Shown: piece after piece, positions 59,968 to 64,000 of the stretch
Position numbering within the stretch: the first letter of the stretch is position 1
Layout of the letters: every line of letters starts with the position of its first letter
Origin: Rhizophagus clarus
Taxonomy: Eukaryota > Glomeromycota > Glomeromycetes > Glomerales > Glomeraceae
Length of the DNA: 64,000 nucleotides
Direction: 5' to 3'
NCBI GenBank assembly: GCA_015698045.1
Contig: BLAL01000013.1
Span: 496,001-560,000, forward strand
Translations under genes and position numbers: made by a program
The notes under the pieces: model-generated
What the model saw: only the letters and a program-made list of their open reading frames with translations
The model's database searches: none
What the model was told of the DNA's origin: nothing

Positions 59968-60820
59968 TTATTTTTAATTTTAGATAAGATAAGGAGTTTT
60001 TAGGGGAAGGAAAATTATTTTTTTTTTTTTTATTTTTTGTTTTTCTCACAATTTATTATAAATAAAAGAAGGGTCACAAGTACGATAATGTTGCGTTACA
60101 AGGAGGAAACATTCCGTCCATTCCGTTGTAAAGTACATATTTGGAAACAAAAACAACTGATAAAGATTCAAGAAAGTAGCTTGTGATAATTTGCGTTACA
60201 AAATTCAAAACAGGAGAAATTAAAATTAAAAAAAGCTTGTGATCATCATTTTACTAAATTCGGAAACAAAAAATATCCTTATTAATAAACCCGAGACTAA
60301 CTTTCAATAGATGTTTTCAATAAGTCGATTGTATCAATTCTATAGAGAAAACAACTTGGCTAAATGGCTAAATTTATGATTTAATTGCTTGTCCTTGATT
60401 GTTTAAATGCCTCATTTGATAATTATTTCATCAAGAGTTCATAATTCCTTAAGCAAAAACATGCAAACGTACAATCATAATATATATGGTAATGACAAAT
60501 AAAATCATGTGGTGTTAGTGTTTTACCATTGTGCTCTTTGTACGATATATTGTGTTATTATAATTGTTTACTTTTCTATTATCCTCTTTATGATTTCTAT
60601 TAGAAGTAATAATAAATCAGAATTCCAAAAACCTATGAAAATCATCTCTAAATAATACTAACCAAATCTTTAATAACTAATAATTAACTAGTTCATAAGT
60701 TTGGAATTTATCACCTAATTTTCCTGCATAATTTCATCATAATAAAAACATTTCATTTCTAATAGCGCTTATAACTATGATTGTCCGTAGTACATTTATT
60801 AGCCGAAATACACTGCAATC
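59968..60820. other. Spacer upstream of the viperin-like gene
   Basis: AT-rich; includes a T-run at about 60018-60033 just before the gene and no other recognisable feature. I found no interpretable regulatory motif. Confidence 0.4.
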
Positions 60821-61458
60821 GTGAGATTATGCATTTTCGCCCCAAATACTGTATGAATGCAAGATCATTTGATAAGATAATATTTGAGAATTTCGCGGGT
60901 ACTTTCTCCTTCTGATTTAGAAGGATTCGTATTAATTCATCCAATAATGTTATATTACAATAACAATTCTGTAAAGAGAAGAGGGATTCAAATTTTTAAA
61001 TCGAAGACATTCTGTTTTGGTGAAACATGAACACAAGTTTAATTCTCAGTTTTCTAAAATTTTTAAAAAATTACACAAGTGTTATTTTTCGTAATGTGGT
61101 TTTATATATTATGAATAAAGGTTTTTTTTACCTTTAGGTACACGCAAAAAATAAGATTATGCATTTCCGCCTCAATTATGATGCAAAATCATTTGATAAT
61201 ATAATATTTAAAAATTTCGCGGGTACCTTCTCCTTCTGATTTAGAAGAATTCGTATTAATTCATCCAATGATATTATATAATAACAATTCAGAGGATTTA
61301 AAACTTTTTCTTGAAGATATTCCGTTTGGGTGAAACATGAACACGAGTTTGATTCTCAATTTTTTAAAATTCCAATAAAAAAAAAAAAAAATTACGAATG
61401 TTATTCTTCGTAATGCAGTTTTATATATAATGAATAAAAGTTTTTTACTTTTAGGTTA
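60821..61458. repeat. Two-copy tandem repeat, about 310-330 bp
   Basis: The block GATTATGCATTT, then CGCC, AATTTCGCGGGTAC, TTCTCCTTCTGATTTAGAAG, TTCGTATTAATTCATCCAA and GGTGAAACATGAACAC begins at about 60824 and again at 61157. On the minus strand both copies retain a short frame, MDELIRILLNQKEKVPAKF then NIILSND. It is followed by FIQYLG in the first copy and an early stop in the second. It may be a duplicated exon fragment of a larger family. Confidence 0.75.
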
Positions 61459-62465
61459 AGCCTTTTATGTATGAAATGTATGAATGATTATTATTTCATC
61501 AATTCAATATTTTCTCGATTTCTTTCATAGAATTCAATAAGCGAAAGCAATTTTTCATATTCGTTTCAAATCTAGGTATATTATTGGTCTTTTTTTTTTG
61601 GGATCATCTGCCATGTCTTAATGTGAAAGTTTCTAAATCAAATAAGGGTAGACTAATCATCAACATGTTCATCGTGAGGATTGAAAAGTTTGGGCGTGTG
61701 ATTGGCTTTATTCAAATATTCATACCTCTTATAATTAAAATTACAATGAATCACTCTTTCTCCGAGTGATTGACTTGGTGAGGTGCTTACTTTCTTCTTT
61801 GAAACATGTCTAATCAGAAATACCTTTATCAGGTATTCTGGTATTGACACGTGAACATTCAATTTTACCTTGATTCTCATTGGTAGTTAAAAGTGGTTAA
61901 TTGTATTAACATTTTTGCTTTTGAAACAGGTAGGCACTAATTTAATAATCATGAAATATTTTTGACCGACTCGTGACAATTTCTTGATAGTATATCGCCC
62001 GTTAAGAAAGGTAAGATTTAAAATAAATGGTCACATTAAAAGATGAAAAAATGTAACAATAGTTATCAAAATTTAACAAAAAGTTAAAATTATATTTCGA
62101 TTGAATCTCAATGATAAGCGTCAATCTTGGGAAAAATAAGGTTAAAATCTGCATCCTTCTTATCAAAGTATGAATATCGGCATCAGGTGATTAATTTATT
62201 TATATTTATCTGCGATGATTGATTAACATGATCGATTACATTAATCATCATCTGCCATGTTGGTTAGACAACGAATTATGATAAACACGATGATTCAATA
62301 ATACAAGATTTCGATCGCGCAAGATTTCTGATCATTTAAATTATCAATAAACAATAATGAAATTAACATCTAATTTATTTAAATAAATACTGATAAACTC
62401 AATAAATAAATATGATATAAAATATAAAGTTCGATAAAAAAAATTGTCAATTATTGTTTTTTTTT
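61459..62465. other. Spacer downstream of the lipase gene
   Basis: No gene seen. Open frames at 61584 (+) and 61653 (-) overlap each other and show no motif. Confidence 0.4.
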
Positions 62466-63977
62466 TCAATTTTTTGATTCTTCTAAACCACCAATTTGAC
62501 CTGGTAAACCAACAATAACACGTTCAATAATACCCTCACGTATGGCACGTACATAATCACCAGGGAAATGATCATTAACGAAAAACGGAAATCTAAAAAA
62601 AAAAAAAAAGTAATATTAAATATCGGTAAATATAACAAAAAAAAAAAAAAAAAAATTTTCTCTTTAAAAATGTTTATTAACCTACATTATTCTATAAAAA
62701 ATTCTAAGCCAATATTCATTTCTCATTCTTTTGATTACTTGAAGATTTAAGAGACCAGAAAGATGTAAAAAAGAAATTCCGCGTATAGGGATAGGAATAT
62801 TCGTAATAGGATCAGGAGGATACAAATATATTGAATATGATGCATCAATAAACACCAAATGACCAGGTGGACTTGAATAAGGATGCCATGATGGAATCCG
62901 AGGAACCACATCTGTTAGAAAAAAAAAATTATTTATAAATGAAATCTTTAATAAATAAATTACAAATTAATAACTTATCAATCTAATACCGTTATTGTAC
63001 GCGTGATGAAACATTTTCTTTCCGAGTTCAGGGCCAAATGCTTTTGCAAAATTTATATCTCCTACATTCGGTTGACCGTAGGTATATATACCAGCAAAGA
63101 TGTCAAGCAAAGGACTATCATCTTTTAATAATTTGGCCAAGAAAACAGTAGCTAATCCGCCACCCAAACTATGTCCAGCAATGTATAAACGTTTCTTTGA
63201 TTTTCGTTGTCCGATGTTACCCGGCTCTTCACCACCATTTTCTGAATCATTATTCTTACATAATTGGGATATCCATCTTGTAGCCTGACTATATGCACTA
63301 ACGAATCTCGCATCTTCACCAAGATATCTATGATCAACGGGATCATACACATGAGTGATCAAACTTTGAGATGCAAAAAATACCAATGTTTTCAATGCAC
63401 CAAATATAGTTTCAACGGTTTTTACTAAAGAAGTATTCGATAATTCTATAACAGTTTGTGATCGAGGTAATTTATCCATTTGTAAATCTTCCCCAATCGC
63501 TTCATAAAATCCTTCATGCACTAATCCAATTGGACCTCGACTGGATGATTCAATCTTACAAAGGAGAGCTCTTATGTCAGTTAAACAATTTTGTATATTC
63601 AAGGGGTTCGAACCTCTAAATACTAAAACAATATTGTCATCTTTCTCAGCTATATATCCACAAACATTCTTATAAGCTATGGGTTTAAATGAATTCATAT
63701 CATAACCAGCTTTCTTTAATTCATATTTAATAATTGGAACATCTTCATAAGCGATTTTAGATGCAATAGCTAACGATAGTGCTAATTTCTTATTATATTT
63801 TGGAAAGTAATCGCCGTATAATTTCTCCTTCTCCCCTATTTCCTCATTTTCTTCAAACAGTCCTAATGGTTGAAATTCCGCATCAGAAGCATTAATAGGA
63901 GTAAAATGAAATCCCGTCCCTTCATGAATACCACTTGCTCTGGATAAAATTTTTCTGATCAATACATCACTCATCAA
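62466..63977 (-). CDS. Class 3 lipase (alpha/beta hydrolase), three exons
   Basis: Minus-strand exons 63977-62990, 62911-62686 and 62592-62466 give 446 aa. The triad is complete: Ser270 in the elbow GHSLGGG, Asp330 in DVVPRIP (its codon is split by intron 1) and His413 in NDHFPGDY. That each residue falls in place confirms both splice joins. Other family signs are VLVFRGS (oxyanion-loop strand), GLVHEGFYEA and YTYGQPNVGD. No signal peptide or strong membrane helix, so it is probably intracellular, acting on acylglycerols or phospholipids. The donor of intron 2 is GTAGGT at 62685; ignoring it gives a frame ending in a false stop at Met-TAG. Start could be the first or second Met. Confidence 0.92.
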
Positions 63978-64000
63978 TAATATTAAAAACCAAAAAAAGA

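Noticed and set aside
62682..62909. Lipase ending at the in-frame TAG after exon 2
   Set aside because: Using the donor GTAGGT before the TAG joins to an exon with the conserved NDHFPGDY and the catalytic His in frame.
1..64000. CRISPR arrays, operons, Shine-Dalgarno sites, prokaryotic terminators
   Set aside because: Introns, histone and kinase families show a eukaryotic nuclear genome; the repeats are tandem or dispersed, not spacer-interrupted.

Overview
The window looks like nuclear DNA of an arbuscular mycorrhizal fungus, most likely Rhizophagus or a close relative. This is an inference from four things: very AT-rich sequence with long A/T runs; short GT-AG introns of about 35-110 nt; an expanded family of protein kinases carrying the signature HRDxHSGN plus DLG behind a Cys-rich N-terminus; and many tandem repeats and small elements. 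I recognised no tRNA, rRNA, CRISPR or prokaryotic-style operon. Exon joins below come from reading splice sites and reading-frame phase by eye; there is no transcript support.

Layout. 1-672: a foldback element and a GC-rich minisatellite. 934-5398 (+): two tandem kinases, the second lacking a visible ATG. 6665-7245 (-): a three-exon histone H2A with a divergent tail. 10396-12034 (+): a kinase pseudogene whose last intron contains the left edge of a tandem segmental duplication (11655-18542 and 18543-25054). Each duplicate carries one apparently intact eight-exon kinase on the minus strand (15328-17523 and 21798-24001). 25055-30021 is mostly non-coding, with a frameshifted fragment and a dispersed repeat.

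Accessory block. 30022-30651 (-): a secreted Cys-rich protein of 209 aa. 31863-37399 (+): four duplicated two-exon genes for tiny secreted peptides with a CPxxC/CPxxxC...CxC pattern. Three are intact and the fourth is frameshifted, and an insertion with a 9-bp target duplication lies just behind the fourth. 38707-40438 and 53515-55126 (both -): paralogous five-exon genes for membrane-anchored kelch proteins. Between them lie a decayed ORF, several tandem repeats and two doubtful small spliced genes.

Right end. A thiamine-triphosphatase-like CYTH enzyme (57971-58780, +) and a viperin-like radical SAM enzyme (58933-59967, -) face each other tail to tail, followed by a three-exon class 3 lipase (62466-63977, -) with a complete Ser/Asp/His triad. 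The best candidates for something undescribed are the secreted-peptide array, the mosaic divergence between the duplicated kinases, the unusual H2A, and the viperin/triphosphatase pair. No pathway linking the genes can be shown from sequence alone.
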